64,000 nucleotides of DNA. Origin: Ferrimonas marina (GTDB lineage: Bacteria > Pseudomonadota > Gammaproteobacteria > Enterobacterales > Shewanellaceae). Shown piece after piece: positions 35,504 through 45,196 of this stretch (the first letter of the stretch is position 1; every line of letters begins with the position of its first letter). The position numbers and the translations under genes were made by a program. Under the pieces are notes generated by a model. The model was not told the origin of the DNA and ran no database searches. It was given only the letters and a program-made list of their open reading frames with translations. The stretch lies in contig NZ_FQXG01000004.1 in the NCBI RefSeq assembly GCF_900129905.1, forward strand, positions 62,001 to 126,000, in the 5' to 3' direction.

Positions 35504-36454
35504 TCACTGCGATTGCAGCAAACTGAGGATCTCCAGGTAGCCCAGCGCCTGGGCCATCTGTGCCGGAGTCTGACCGTCGTAGCCTGTCAGATCGGTGCGC
35601 ACCCCATGGGTCAGCAGGGCCAAGACTGCCTGACGATGGCCATGCCACACCGCATCGTGCAGCGGGGTGTAACCATTGTTTGGCCCCTGCAGATCCTTGA
35701 CCCGGTGAAAGCCGGGGAAGTGGGCCAACAACTCAATCACCTCGGCGTGGCCCATATAGGCGGCCTTGTGCAGGGGCACCGCTGCCATGTAGTGATCCGC
35801 CAGGGTTTGATCCGCACCGCCCTCCAGCAGCGCCCGCACCACCGAGGCCATCCCCTCACGGGCAGCGATCAACAGCGGGGTATGGCCGTCATTGCCGCTG
35901 CCATCCACCGGCCAGCAAGCGTTCACTTCGGCTCCATTGGCCAACAGGGTGGTGACCTTATCCCGCTTCTGCGCTTCGCTCAGGCCCGGATTGGTGATCA
36001 CCAGAAACAGCGGCTGACTCGCCTCCCACTGGGCCCGGTCGTGGCCGTATTGGGCCAGCAACTGCGCCATCTGCTCGCTTTGCTGCTGACCGAAGGGATC
36101 CGAATCCGCCGCACCAAACTCGGTCAGGCCCAAGGCGGTGAGACCGAAGTGGGAAACCAGTTGCGGGTTGATCTGGGGGTGGGCCAGCAGCTGTGCCACG
36201 ACCGCCGGTTGACGATGCCACACCGCCACCATCAAGGGGGTGACCCCATGAGTGGGGGTTTGCAGGTTGACCGGTGCGCCGGCCTCCAGCAGCAGCGACA
36301 CCAGCTCGGTATCCCCGCGCTGTACCGCCAGGTGCAGAGCGCTGTTACCCATCCCCGGCTCCAGCTCAAACACCGATGCGCCCTCACTCAATGCCAGGGC
36401 AAGGGCAGCTCTATCCCCCTCCAATACCGCTTGGTGTAATCTCGGCCAGCGCAT
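35504..36454 (-). CDS. ankyrin-repeat protein
   Basis: This 316-residue soluble protein has at least six ankyrin repeats, recognised by GNSALHLAVQRGDTELVSLLLEAGAPVN, GVTPLMVAVWHRQPAVVAQLL, GHTPLLIAAREGMASVVRALLEGGAD, MAAVPLHKAAYMGHAEVIELL and YTPLHDAVWHGHRQAVLALL (each a separate unit). No other domain is seen. ATG 36454 has GGGAGGGA upstream; an ATG six codons earlier is an alternative. It sits between the moxR operon (same strand) and a divergent ion-channel gene. Partners are unknown. Confidence 0.85.
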   Translation of the reverse strand: MRWPRLHQAVLEGDRAALALALSEGASVFELEPGMGNSALHLAVQRGDTELVSLLLEAGAPVNLQTPTHGVTPLMVAVWHRQPAVVAQLLAHPQINPQLVSHFGLTALGLTEFGAADSDPFGQQQSEQMAQLLAQYGHDRAQWEASQPLFLVITNPGLSEAQKRDKVTTLLANGAEVNACWPVDGSGNDGHTPLLIAAREGMASVVRALLEGGADQTLADHYMAAVPLHKAAYMGHAEVIELLAHFPGFHRVKDLQGPNNGYTPLHDAVWHGHRQAVLALLTHGVRTDLTGYDGQTPAQMAQALGYLEILSLLQSQ

Positions 36455-36593
36455 CCGGCTCCCTCCCGCCATTTCCGTGCAACAAGCATAGTTGCTGCCA
36501 TCCCCACTGGCAGCTTACGCCCAGCGCATATGGCGAAGCGGCGAAAAATCAGCCACATTGAAGCCAACCAAGGACGCGACGGGGCATCGACTG

Positions 36594-37904
36594 ATGGGAC
36601 GGAATCGCTGGGAAGGCGTGCGGGATGGGGTAGCGATAGTGGCGATCTTCACCAGCATGGTGATGGTCGCCCTGGCCCTGGTGATCCCGGAACTGGGCCA
36701 ACGCTGGCTGCCCTGGCTCTACCTGCTGGATCTGCTGTGCTGGGCCGATCTGGTCTACCGGGCCCTGCGTGCCCGTCAGGGTGGCTACCTGGAGTCGATG
36801 CAAGGCAGCAAGCTGGCTCTGCTACTGGCCACCGCCCCCTGGGAGCTGCTGTTTGTCACTACGCCAATGATCGAAGGCGCCCTGCCCTGGCTTTGGGCCT
36901 TACGGCTGTTTCGGCTGTTCCAGATCAACGTGCTGCTGCTGCGGTTGCAACTGCTGGGGCTGCAGCGCAGTGGCTCGATACACCTGTTCCGGCTGTTGAT
37001 CAACATCGCCCTGATCAGTCATCTGCTGGCCTGCAGCTGGCTGCTGCTGGGCTACCTGGCAGAGGACAGCTCCTGGTTGGCCAAGACCGAGCTGCTCGAC
37101 GCCGAGAGTCAGCGCCAGTACATCCGCGCCCTGTACTGGACCATCACCACCATGACCACCGTGGGCTACGGCGACATCACCCCGGCCCACGACGTGGAGT
37201 TTTTGTTCTCCGCCGGGGTGATGCTGGTGGGGGCCTCGTTCTACGCTTATGTCATCGGCAACGTGGCGCTGCTGGTGGGCCAGTTAAACGCCAGCCGCAA
37301 TCAGTACTACCAACAGGCCCAGCAGGTCAGCGAGTACCTTTATGAACAACAAGCCCCGCCGGCGCTGATCCAGCGCATCAAGGCCTACTACTTTCATCGC
37401 TGGCGCCGCTATAACAGCGTCAGCCGAGCCAGCTGGCTGGATGACCTGCCCCACTCCCTTGCGGTGGAGGTGAAGACCTTCCTGGCCCGACGACTGATAG
37501 AGCAGGTGCCGCTGTTTCAGCAAGCCAGTGAACCGCTGCGGGAACAACTGCTCGATGCGCTGGAGCTGGAGTACGTCGCTCCCCAGTGCCAGGTAGCCCG
37601 GGAGGGGGAGTACAACGAGCAGCTGAGCTTTATCCTGGAGGGCAGCATGAGGGTAGTCCAGGGCGGTGAGACCCTGGCGATGTTTGGCCCGGGGGACGAA
37701 TATGGCCTGCATTCCATGACCAGCGGCGAACGGCGCACCGCCGGGCTGGTGACCGACAGCTACTGCGAGCTGATGCACCTGTCCCAGACCGATTACGATC
37801 GGATCCAACAGCACTATCCCGAGATTAAGACGCTGCTGGAGCAAGCACTGTCTGACAACCTGGCGGAGCTCGACCGGCTCAATCAACAAGGGGCAAGACT
37901 CTGA
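36594..37904 (+). CDS. voltage-gated-type K+ channel with cyclic-nucleotide-binding domain
   Basis: This 436-residue protein has six hydrophobic helices. The pore has the selectivity filter TTVGYGD preceded by ALYWTITTM, then a C-linker-like region (KAYYFHRWRRYNS) and a cNMP-binding fold (about 320-410) with FILEGSMRVVQGGETLAMFGPGDEYG. The usual phosphate-binding Arg of the cNMP pocket is not obvious, so ligand binding is uncertain. It is related to bacterial CNG/KvAP-like channels. ATG 36594 has only a weak ribosome site; a TTG at 36492 in the same frame would add 34 residues. It is divergent from the ankyrin gene. Confidence 0.83.
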   Translation: MGRNRWEGVRDGVAIVAIFTSMVMVALALVIPELGQRWLPWLYLLDLLCWADLVYRALRARQGGYLESMQGSKLALLLATAPWELLFVTTPMIEGALPWLWALRLFRLFQINVLLLRLQLLGLQRSGSIHLFRLLINIALISHLLACSWLLLGYLAEDSSWLAKTELLDAESQRQYIRALYWTITTMTTVGYGDITPAHDVEFLFSAGVMLVGASFYAYVIGNVALLVGQLNASRNQYYQQAQQVSEYLYEQQAPPALIQRIKAYYFHRWRRYNSVSRASWLDDLPHSLAVEVKTFLARRLIEQVPLFQQASEPLREQLLDALELEYVAPQCQVAREGEYNEQLSFILEGSMRVVQGGETLAMFGPGDEYGLHSMTSGERRTAGLVTDSYCELMHLSQTDYDRIQQHYPEIKTLLEQALSDNLAELDRLNQQGARL

Positions 37905-37960
37905 CGCTTTTGCCGTTGCTGAGCTAGGCTTGATCCGCCGAGACAGAAGAGGTCGAGCCG

Positions 37961-38323
37961 ATGAGATTGCTGATATTACTGCTCGTCTGTGCCCCCTTGG
38001 GGGTACTGGCTAATCACCACAAAAGCCAGGAGCTGCCGCGGGAGATGGTGGTGCCTTGCGACGGCAAAGCGGAGGGCGACAGCTGCCAGTTCAGCCGCGA
38101 ATCCGGCGAACGGATCCAGGGCCAGTGCCAGCTGGCCCGGGGCCAGATGATCTGCCACCCCAGTAGCGAACACCGCAGCTCCATCAACCAGGAACTGCTG
38201 AAAGCCTGTCACCAGCGGGTGGCTGGCGAGGCCTGCAGCTTCTCCGTCGAGGGGGGCAACAGCATCGAGGGCCACTGCGAGGCCAACCCGGAAGGCGAGC
38301 TGTTCTGCAAACACGACCGTTAA
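37961..38323 (+). CDS. small secreted protein with a duplicated four-cysteine motif
   Basis: This 120-residue protein has a signal peptide of about 18 residues (ending VLA). The mature part has two copies of a Cys pattern: C-x8-C-x13-C-x8-C (about residues 33-65) and C-x8-C-x13-C-x9-C (about 82-115). Both carry a shared C-[QS]-F-S core and an I-[QE]-G-[QH]-C segment. The first copy follows a His pair. It looks like a disulphide-stabilised envelope protein that arose by internal duplication. I do not recognise the family. It ends at a strong terminator and stands alone. Confidence 0.7.
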   Translation: MRLLILLLVCAPLGVLANHHKSQELPREMVVPCDGKAEGDSCQFSRESGERIQGQCQLARGQMICHPSSEHRSSINQELLKACHQRVAGEACSFSVEGGNSIEGHCEANPEGELFCKHDR

Positions 38324-38330
38324 GCCACAA

Positions 38331-38355
38331 AAAAGGGCCCCGAGGGGCCCTTTTT
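38331..38355. terminator. bidirectional terminator
   Basis: Stem AAAGGGCCC / GGGCCCTTT with a CGAG loop and A/T runs on both sides, between convergent genes (Cys-rich protein and hldD). Confidence 0.88.
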
Positions 38356-38371
38356 CCGTTATCGATACGCC

Positions 38372-39325
38372 TTACTGGCCGATAAAGTGCTGCTCAGCCA
38401 GCCAGTCCAGGTAGAGCGGTACCGCCTGCTCCACACTCTTGAACGGTTCGCTGTAGCCAGCGGCACGCAGCTGGGTTAGATCCGCCTGGGTGTAGCTTTG
38501 GTAGGCCCCCTTGAGCTTGTCCGGGAACGGGATGTACTCGACGTTGCCACCCTTGTGGTAGTCGATCACCGCATTGGCCACGTCGTTGAAGCTTTGTGCC
38601 TTGCCGGTGCCGCAGTTGAAGATCCCGGAGACCTCGGGGTTTTGCCACAACCACAGGTTCACCTTGACCACGTCTTCGACGAAGACAAAGTCGCGCAGCT
38701 GCTCGCCATCCTCGTAACCATCCACCCCTTCAAACAGACGACACACGCCGTTGGCCTTGAGTTGGTTGTTGAAGTGGAAGGCCACGCTGGCCATGCCGCC
38801 CTTGTGCTGCTCCCGCGGCCCGTAGACGTTGAAGTAGCGCAGACCGGCCACTTGGCAGCGGTGATCATTCTGGCGTACGTACTGGTCAAACAGGAACTTG
38901 GAGTAGGCGTACACGTTCAGCGGTTTCTCGTGCTCACGCTGTTCACTGAAGGTGTCGCTGCCGCCGTACACCGAGGCCGAGGAGGCGTAGATGTACTGAC
39001 AACGGTTGCGGTTGCAGTAGTGCAGCAGCTCTTTGGAGTACTCGTAGTTGTTCTCCATCATGAAGCGGCCATCCCACTCAGTGGTGGCGGAACACGCCCC
39101 CTGGTGGAAGATCACCTCGAGCTGACCGTCGAACTCACCGCCCTGGATCTGGGCCAGGAACAGGTCCTTATCCAGGTAATCGGCGATCTCACAATCCGCC
39201 AGGTTAAACATCTTGGTGCCGTCACTGAGGTCATCCACCGCGATGATGTCGGTACGACCCATGGCATTGAGGGCCTTCACCAGGTTGCTGCCGATAAAGC
39301 CGGCGGCGCCAGTCACTACGATCAT
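38372..39325 (-). CDS. hldD: ADP-L-glycero-D-manno-heptose 6-epimerase
   Basis: This 317-residue SDR-type epimerase has [15 protein letters not shown] at the N-terminus, [17 protein letters not shown], the catalytic region SSASVYG and [12 protein letters not shown], then [19 protein letters not shown]. It makes the ADP-heptose used for the lipopolysaccharide inner core. E. coli HldD is similar in size (310). ATG 39325 has AAGGA 7 nt upstream; the extra codons in the open frame are not supported. It is followed on the minus strand by a terminator, with the GT9 gene 52 bp upstream, so the two probably form an operon. Confidence 0.95.
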   Translation of the reverse strand: MIVVTGAAGFIGSNLVKALNAMGRTDIIAVDDLSDGTKMFNLADCEIADYLDKDLFLAQIQGGEFDGQLEVIFHQGACSATTEWDGRFMMENNYEYSKELLHYCNRNRCQYIYASSASVYGGSDTFSEQREHEKPLNVYAYSKFLFDQYVRQNDHRCQVAGLRYFNVYGPREQHKGGMASVAFHFNNQLKANGVCRLFEGVDGYEDGEQLRDFVFVEDVVKVNLWLWQNPEVSGIFNCGTGKAQSFNDVANAVIDYHKGGNVEYIPFPDKLKGAYQSYTQADLTQLRAAGYSEPFKSVEQAVPLYLDWLAEQHFIGQ

Positions 39326-39377
39326 TCTCTGTTCCTTCTTGTGGCCTCGCTGGCCACCCTGTTGGTTCAAGCTAAGT

Positions 39378-40385
39378 TTACTTACCTTGGTCTTGATTCA
39401 AAAATGCCGCCACCTTGCTGGCCGCCAGATCGACGTCGACCAGGGCCATATTGCGGCCATCGCGACGCCCCGGCGGCGGGGTGAAGCTCAACCGCTTGTG
39501 AGCCTGCGACAGGGTCTGCCACTTCACGTGCACCGCTGAGCGGCGTGCGGCATAAAACCCCACGGTGGGCACATCGTGCAATCCCGCTAGGTGCAGGGGG
39601 CCAGTGGAGCCGGCGATGAACATATCGGCGGCCACCAGCGACTTGGCAAAATCCACCAGCTTATCCAGCGGCGGGGCCAGCGCCACGTTCACCGGCGTAT
39701 CCGCCAGCGCCTGGTGGATCTCCTCCGCCAGCTTGCGCTCCTCACCGCTGTAGGTCAGCACAAACTGGCAGGGCTGCTCGGTCTGCTCATGGATCTGGCG
39801 GATAAGGCTAACAAAATGGGAGGTGGGCAGGCTACCGGAGGAGCCCCCGGTACCGGCATGAACAAACACCAGCTGGCTGTCCGCCTGCTTCTGGTAGAAC
39901 GCCTGCCACTTGGGACGCTCGGCGCTGAGATCCCAGTACTGGGTGGGCAGGGACGGGATCGGAATGTCGTTGTCACGCAGCAGCCGCTCGGTCAGTCGGC
40001 AACCCTTACGCCATACCGGCTCCCCTTCGCCCATCTGAATGTTGACCCGGTGCTTGTAGCAGTACTGGTACCAGTGCAGTTTGGGGGCCACCACGTAGGG
40101 CACGCCCAGGCCCCGAACCAGGAACATGGTGCGGACCTGGGAGCGGGCCATCACGATGCCGTCGTAGTTACGCTCGGCGATCTGTGCCCGAATCGCCTTG
40201 TCATCGCCGGTATCCAGGATGATGTGATCAACATAGGGACAAGCTTCTGCCAGGCTGGCCACCACGGGGGTGACAAACACCTCGATGCTGGCCTCCGGCA
40301 GCGCCCGCTTGAGCATCGCCAGGGCCGGCCAGGCCAACACGAAATCGCCGATCTTATCGTGGCGAAAATAAAGGATTCTCTTCAT
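39378..40385 (-). CDS. GT9-family glycosyltransferase (heptosyltransferase-like)
   Basis: This 335-residue protein has the GT9 start [20 protein letters not shown] and the donor-site segment [15 protein letters not shown]-terminal block has [26 protein letters not shown], matching the heptosyltransferase D-x-x-x-G-N/S-D/T-x-G-x-x-H-x-A pattern. It probably adds a heptose to the LPS core, using the ADP-heptose made by the HldD encoded downstream. The acceptor is unknown. ATG 40385 is chosen because the conserved motif follows at once; ATG 40394 is possible. Confidence 0.87.
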   Translation of the reverse strand: MKRILYFRHDKIGDFVLAWPALAMLKRALPEASIEVFVTPVVASLAEACPYVDHIILDTGDDKAIRAQIAERNYDGIVMARSQVRTMFLVRGLGVPYVVAPKLHWYQYCYKHRVNIQMGEGEPVWRKGCRLTERLLRDNDIPIPSLPTQYWDLSAERPKWQAFYQKQADSQLVFVHAGTGGSSGSLPTSHFVSLIRQIHEQTEQPCQFVLTYSGEERKLAEEIHQALADTPVNVALAPPLDKLVDFAKSLVAADMFIAGSTGPLHLAGLHDVPTVGFYAARRSAVHVKWQTLSQAHKRLSFTPPPGRRDGRNMALVDVDLAASKVAAFLNQDQGK

Positions 40386-40799
40386 CTTACCCATAGGTTC
40401 GTGAACAAAAAGGCAAAGCCCCAGTGGGCACGCACTGCCAGCTCAGGCAGCAACAGCGGATCCCACCAGGCAAAGTGACTCGATTATAACGGCTTTCCTA
40501 TGGCAAATGCGTGTCCGAACTCCACAAAACAACCCGAGAGGTCCCACAAGCGGAACGATTGGCCCCAGGGAAGCAGGCCAACCACCGGGCATCTCGGCAT
40601 CCCACCCGCTCCCTGATCAGCCAGCGACACCGGGCGAACATGGCGCGACTCAACTTGATAAACTGACACTGCTTGGCAGTAAACTCCGATGCGTCACCAG
40701 ATAGATAGACGCGACCCAATGGGCAACAGGAAGAATTTTCGCGTCTTTTTCGCGGGTACACCGTCTGTCTAAGATTGCCCCAAAACCAAAGAGGCCCGG
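40386..40799. other. gene-free intergenic region between GT9 gene and sigZ
   Basis: This is 414 bp between divergent genes. No convincing frame, tRNA or hairpin-type RNA is seen. The last 60 bp before sigZ contain CGCG repeats (TTTTCGCG, TTTTTCGCGG) and GTCTGTCTAAGATT, which could be an ECF-type promoter, but I cannot match a consensus. Promoters for both neighbours must lie here. Confidence 0.6.
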
Positions 40800-41333
40800 A
40801 TGCTCTCCCATTGGCAACAGCACAAATCCCAGCTGCGCAGCTACATCCACAAACGCATTGACGACCCCAGCGCCGTTGATGACATCCTGCAGGAGGTCTA
40901 CATCAAGGCCAGCACCCACCTGCACCAGCTCAAATCCCAGGGCAGCCTGGGGGGCTGGCTCTATCGCATCGCCCACAACGCCATCATGGATCACTACCGC
41001 CAGCAGCGCCCCACCACCGAGCTGCCAGAGGAGTTGGCTGCCGACGAGGCAGAGCCGGCCATCCAGGCGCATCAAAAACTGGCGCAGTGCCTGCGACCGC
41101 TGATCGAAGAGCTGCCGGACAAGTACCGCCAGCCACTGAAGCTGGCGGAGCTGGAGGGCACCTCACAGCAACAGATCGCCGATCAGCTGGGGCTGTCTCT
41201 GTCGGGCGCCAAGAGTCGGGTCCAGCGAGCCCGGGTCAAGCTGCGGGAGCAGCTGACCACCTGCTGCGACATCGAGGTCGGCCACGGCGGCGTCACCCAT
41301 TTCGAGCCCAAGGATCCCAACCGCCGCTGCTAA
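40800..41333 (+). CDS. sigZ: ECF RNA polymerase sigma factor SigZ
   Basis: This 177-residue protein has an ECF region 2 (about 10-70) with DDILQEVYIKASTHL and WLYRIAHNAIMDHYR, and a region 4 helix-turn-helix (about 115-160) with LEGTSQQQIADQLGLSLSGAKSRVQRARVKLRE. The Cys-containing tail CC-x7-GG is followed by FEPKDPNRRC, which is typical of the SigZ class. No anti-sigma gene is adjacent; the tail Cys residues may sense the signal directly (inference). No clear terminator follows; a LysR gene is convergent. Confidence 0.88.
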   Translation: MLSHWQQHKSQLRSYIHKRIDDPSAVDDILQEVYIKASTHLHQLKSQGSLGGWLYRIAHNAIMDHYRQQRPTTELPEELAADEAEPAIQAHQKLAQCLRPLIEELPDKYRQPLKLAELEGTSQQQIADQLGLSLSGAKSRVQRARVKLREQLTTCCDIEVGHGGVTHFEPKDPNRRC

Positions 41334-41413
41334 TCATCGCAGCTAACTGTGGCTAAGAGCTGCTGAACCCCATTTTTGTGCCAGACGGCTGGTGCCATTG
41401 ATGTGACAAGGCA

Positions 41414-42289
41414 TCAGCTCGCGTCTGTTTGGCCTGCAATGCCCTCACTCAGCGGCGCCAGCCAGTGGTAAACCGCAGGCTTGGGCTGACACAGCCAGAT
41501 CACCTGCTCACAGGTGTAGGGGCAGCCAGATACCGGCAACACGGCGAGCCCCTGGCTTTGCGCCAGGTAATCCGGCACATAGGCCAGCCAGTCAGTGGCT
41601 TTGACCAGGCTCACCAGGGTGGCCACATCCTCAACCCGGGCGCGGATCTGGCGATGAAACGGCTCGTCGTACCAACCATCCAGGCTGGTCTGGCTGCTCA
41701 TCTGGCCATAGATGGGCTTGGCCGGCACCACGAACGGCTGTTGCAGCACACGATCAATGGGCACCGCCTCCGAGCAGTCGCTCAGCAAGGGGTGCCCTGG
41801 CCGGGCGACGGTGACAAACTGGGCCTGCGCCAGCTCGGTGGCCTGCCACTCCCTGCCCTGCGGGCGCTCACCGCTGAGGGTAGAGAGCAGGGCAAGATCC
41901 ACCTGGTGGCGGGCCAGGGGGACCAAATCCGCCGCCAACTGGGTCTCCACACTGACGGGCGTGTCCAACCGGGCCAGGATGGGGGCAACAAACTGGCTGA
42001 GTAGCGCCTGGGAGCCACTGATCCGCAGATGGCGTCGCCGGGGCTGACCCAGCTCGCCATCGATCTTATCCAGGGTCTGCGCCAACTCCAGCGCGCGAAC
42101 AAACAGCATTTTACCCGCTTCGGTCAGCGCCCAGCCCTGGCGTCGAAACAGCGCCTGCTGATAGTGCGTTTCTATCCGTTTGATCGCTTTGGAGACCGTA
42201 CCCGGTGACTGCCCCAGTTGACGCGCCGCCTCTCTCAGGCCCGGAGCACGCGCCACCGCGACAAACAGCTTCAAATCGTCCAGCTTCAT
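41414..42289 (-). CDS. LysR-family transcriptional regulator
   Basis: This 291-residue protein has a winged helix-turn-helix (1-62) with AVARAPGLREAARQLGQSPGTVSKAIKRIE. An effector-binding domain (about 90-291) contains HLRISGSQALLSQFVAPIL and the hinge-linked lobe. It is divergent from an old-yellow-enzyme gene 122 bp away, so it probably controls that gene and itself. An inverted repeat at 42303-42331 is a candidate operator. The effector is unknown. Confidence 0.92.
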   Translation of the reverse strand: MKLDDLKLFVAVARAPGLREAARQLGQSPGTVSKAIKRIETHYQQALFRRQGWALTEAGKMLFVRALELAQTLDKIDGELGQPRRRHLRISGSQALLSQFVAPILARLDTPVSVETQLAADLVPLARHQVDLALLSTLSGERPQGREWQATELAQAQFVTVARPGHPLLSDCSEAVPIDRVLQQPFVVPAKPIYGQMSSQTSLDGWYDEPFHRQIRARVEDVATLVSLVKATDWLAYVPDYLAQSQGLAVLPVSGCPYTCEQVIWLCQPKPAVYHWLAPLSEGIAGQTDAS

Positions 42290-42302
42290 ATTGATTCCTT
42301 AC

Positions 42303-42331
42303 TGGAAACGCCCGTTGCACATCCGTTTCTA
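42303..42331. promoter_or_regulatory. inverted repeat in the LysR/OYE intergenic region
   Basis: TGGAAACG (42303-42310) and CGTTTCTA (42324-42331) are complementary with one mismatch and 13 bp apart. It begins 14 bp upstream of the LysR start, a typical autoregulatory position. Confidence 0.45.
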
Positions 42332-42411
42332 TTATCACAGCGAGCATAGCGCTAGACTGGCGCAGCAAACAACAACGACAGCGCACGAAAGCCGTATTTC
42401 AAGGACCCCGC

Positions 42412-43404
42412 ATGGATCGCTTCTCCCCCCTGGCCCTCGGCCCCCACCGACTTGCCAATCGACTGGTGGTGCCCCCCATGGCCTCCCAAACCGCAGACCG
42501 CCACGGCCTGGTCACGGCCGAAACCCTCAGCCATTACCGCACCCTGGCCCAGTCCACGGCCTCGTTGGTGATGGTGGAGTACAGCTTTGTCAGCCCCTGC
42601 GGCCGCAGTGAGCCAAACCAGCTGGGGGCTCATCAAGACACCTGCATCGAGGGCCTGGGCGCCATCGCTGAGACCATCCACGCTCAAGGGGCCAAGGCGG
42701 GTCTGCAGCTGACCCACTGCGGCGGCAAGGCACAACTCGATGTATGCCCGGATCTTATGGGCCCCTCCGGCATCACCGTGCCCGCCTATGACCGCACCCT
42801 GCCCCAGCCTAAAGCGATGTCTGAACAGGCCGTATGGCACTGGCGCGATGCCTTTATCGCCGCGGCGCTGCGGGCTGCCAAGGCCGGATTTGACCTGGTC
42901 GAGCTGCACTGCGCCCACGGCTATGGCCTGAACCAGTTCCTCTCCCCCGTCACCAATCACCGAACCGACCGGTACGGCGCCAGCCTGGCTGGTAGGACGC
43001 AACTGGTGGTGGAGATCATTGAGGCGATCCGGGCCCAGACCCAGCTGACCGTGATGGTGCGGATCCCGGGGCAGGATCTCTACCCCGGCGGACTGAGCCG
43101 CGATGACATGGTGGCCGTCTCACAGCGATTGATTGCCGCCGGGGCCCAGGTACTGGATGTGTCTTCCGGTATCGGTGGCTGGAACCGCCCCCGCGACCGT
43201 CAGGGCGAGGGCTACCTGGTATCCGAGGCGGCGTATCTGAAACAGGCGGGACTGGGCGTGCCGGTGATTGGGGTTGGTGGCATTGAAACCGGTGAATACA
43301 TCGACCATGCCCTGCAACAGGGCTGGCTCGACCTGGCCGCGGTTGGCCGCAAGATCCTGAGCAATCCCCAGGCCTTTGCCCAACAGCAGATGCAAGCAGC
43401 CTGA
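42412..43404 (+). CDS. NADH:flavin oxidoreductase (old yellow enzyme family)
   Basis: This 330-residue TIM-barrel flavoenzyme has the N-terminal RLVVPPMAS, the substrate-binding site THCGGKAQ, and the family block ELHCAHGYGLNQFLSPVTNHRTDRYGASL read in parts near 162-190. The C-terminal VGVGGIETGEYIDHALQQG is the FMN phosphate site. It resembles the YqjM subclass. It reduces activated alkenes or xenobiotics with NAD(P)H. It is divergent from the LysR gene, presumably its regulator. No terminator is obvious right after the stop. Confidence 0.9.
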   Translation: MDRFSPLALGPHRLANRLVVPPMASQTADRHGLVTAETLSHYRTLAQSTASLVMVEYSFVSPCGRSEPNQLGAHQDTCIEGLGAIAETIHAQGAKAGLQLTHCGGKAQLDVCPDLMGPSGITVPAYDRTLPQPKAMSEQAVWHWRDAFIAAALRAAKAGFDLVELHCAHGYGLNQFLSPVTNHRTDRYGASLAGRTQLVVEIIEAIRAQTQLTVMVRIPGQDLYPGGLSRDDMVAVSQRLIAAGAQVLDVSSGIGGWNRPRDRQGEGYLVSEAAYLKQAGLGVPVIGVGGIETGEYIDHALQQGWLDLAAVGRKILSNPQAFAQQQMQAA

Positions 43405-43582
43405 CCAAAAGGCCTATCTGAGCCAGCAAGAGAGAAACAACGAGAGAGAAACGCCTGACAGATCCTGACGGGCAGCGAACATCAGAGCTGAATAGATCAG
43501 ATGGATCTGTGCCTTGGGGGCTTCAAAGACTTACATTGAGGGGGGTTGGCCAGTGCCAGGGAAGACAACTCAAAAGAGAGTT

Positions 43583-43688
43583 GGGTGGCACCCCAGCCAC
43601 ATCCCGGCACATGCGTCCACCGCCTTGGCTGCTCCCTTCCGGGCCTGACCAGGTCAACGATTTAGCATTGCGAGAGGACCGGGGTACC
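43583..43688 (-). ncRNA. ffs: signal recognition particle RNA (4.5S, SRP small type)
   Basis: The minus strand contains GACCTGGTCAGGCCCGGAAG and GGAGCAGCCAAGGCGG, the conserved apical GGAA tetraloop and symmetrical-loop region of bacterial 4.5S RNA, followed by GTGCCGGGATGT. Ends GGTACCCC and GGGGTGCC pair, giving about 106 nt. Ends are set by pairing and could shift by a few bases. It forms the SRP with Ffh. A short hairpin CAACTC/GAGTTG follows the 3' end. Confidence 0.92.
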
Positions 43689-43748
43689 ATAGACGGTACG
43701 TCCGAAAACGCAGGGGCATTATTACCTCGCCGCTGCCGCCATGCAAGA

Positions 43749-43776
43749 CAAGGCCGCCAGAAAGGCGGCCTTTTTC
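43749..43776. terminator. intrinsic terminator between ffs and DASS transporter gene
   Basis: Stem GGCCGCC / GGCGGCC with an AGAAA loop and a T5 on the plus side. On the minus strand the T-run is interrupted (CCTTGTCTT). It lies 30 bp after the DASS stop. Confidence 0.65.
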
Positions 43777-43804
43777 ACGTGTTCGCTGTTTTATTGCGCA
43801 GGCG

Positions 43805-45196
43805 CTAGGTCCACAGCCACTGGCTGAGCAGGTAAAGCACCAGCACGCAGAGGCCGTTTACCACCACCCCGGCCCGCATCATGTCGGTCTGCTTGATAAA
43901 GCCGGAACCGAACATGATGGCGTTGGGCGGCGTCGCCACCGGCAGCATAAAGGCGCAACTGGCAGCGATACCGATCAGCACCGACAGGATCACCGGTGAG
44001 ACCCCCAGCGCCTCAGCAATCGAGGCAAACACCGGGACCAACAGCGCGGCACTGGCGGTGTTACTGGCAAACTCGGTGAGCAGCACCACAAACACGATGA
44101 TCACCAGCACCAGCAGCGCCAGCGGCGCGTTGCCCATCACCTCCATCAGGGTATTGGCCATAAACACCGAGGTGCCGGTGGTCTTAAGCACGCCAGACAG
44201 TGCCAGGCCGCCACCAAACAGCAGCAGCACACCCCACTCGGTCTGCTTCTCGATTTGCTTCCAGCTGGCCAGGCGCAGTGCCCCCAAGGCCACCACGGCA
44301 GAGAGCGCGACAAAGGTGTCGAACTTGCTGATTCCACCCAGCGCAGCGGACAGCGGCTTGGAGAAGATCCAGGCACTGACGGTCAACAGGAACACCACCA
44401 GGGTCAGCTTGGCCGGGCCACTCATCGGCGCACTGTCAGCACGAAACTCAAATCTGTGGTTCAGGTTGGGCTTAATCATCAGGTAGAGCGCCAGGATGGT
44501 GACCGGCCACAGCACCAGCATCGCCACCAGGCCAAACTCCATCCAGCCGGCGAAATCCAGCCCCACCTGGGCCGCGGCAATGGCATTGGGTGGGCTGCCC
44601 ACCAGGGTGCCGATGCCGCCGATATTGGCGCTGTAGGCGCAGCCCAACAGCACAAACACGTAGGTTCGCCGATGGTGGTTGGCATCCAGCTGGGACAGCA
44701 TGCCCAGGGCCAGGGGCAGCATCATGGCGGCGGTGGCGGTATTGCTGATCCACATCGACAACAAACCGGTGACCGCAAACAGCAGCAGGGAGGCGGTAGC
44801 GAGCTTGCCCCCCGCCAGGTTAACCACCTTGGCGGCAATACGTTGATCGATCCCCTGCACATGCAGTGCCGCCGCCAGGGCGAAGCCACCGAAGAACAGG
44901 AAGATAATGGGGTTGGCGAAGTTCGACAGCGCCGCCGTGGTATCCATCAGTCCGAGGAAGATGGCCAACACCGGCACCAGGATCGCAGTGACAGTGATAT
45001 GGATAGCCTGGGTCAGCCACAAGGTGGCAATAAACACCAGCAGTGCCAGCCCCTTGGTCACCTCCGCTTCAAACGGCAGCCAGGCCAGCATGGCCAGAAA
45101 CACCGCAACAGCGCCTATCAGTATCATCGCTTTGGTATCCAATACCGGCAGCGGTGCCTCCGAGGACACCGGCTGCTGACGGTCAACGTTATGCAT
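43805..45196 (-). CDS. DASS (SLC13)-family sodium/dicarboxylate-type transporter
   Basis: This 463-residue inner-membrane protein has about 11-12 helices. It shows two SNT substrate signatures ([15 protein letters not shown] and [16 protein letters not shown]) and the cation-site loop [16 protein letters not shown]. The end [16 protein letters not shown] is the family hallmark. It imports dicarboxylates or sulphate-like anions with Na+. ATG 45196 has AAGGAAGG about 9 nt upstream; the frame extends seven more codons. It is a single gene. Confidence 0.93.
   Translation of the reverse strand: MHNVDRQQPVSSEAPLPVLDTKAMILIGAVAVFLAMLAWLPFEAEVTKGLALLVFIATLWLTQAIHITVTAILVPVLAIFLGLMDTTAALSNFANPIIFLFFGGFALAAALHVQGIDQRIAAKVVNLAGGKLATASLLLFAVTGLLSMWISNTATAAMMLPLALGMLSQLDANHHRRTYVFVLLGCAYSANIGGIGTLVGSPPNAIAAAQVGLDFAGWMEFGLVAMLVLWPVTILALYLMIKPNLNHRFEFRADSAPMSGPAKLTLVVFLLTVSAWIFSKPLSAALGGISKFDTFVALSAVVALGALRLASWKQIEKQTEWGVLLLFGGGLALSGVLKTTGTSVFMANTLMEVMGNAPLALLVLVIIVFVVLLTEFASNTASAALLVPVFASIAEALGVSPVILSVLIGIAASCAFMLPVATPPNAIMFGSGFIKQTDMMRAGVVVNGLCVLVLYLLSQWLWT

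Noticed and set aside
43405-43582. Possible gene between the old-yellow-enzyme gene and ffs
   Set aside because: Short frames only, no ribosome site; it is ordinary intergenic DNA before the SRP RNA 3' end.
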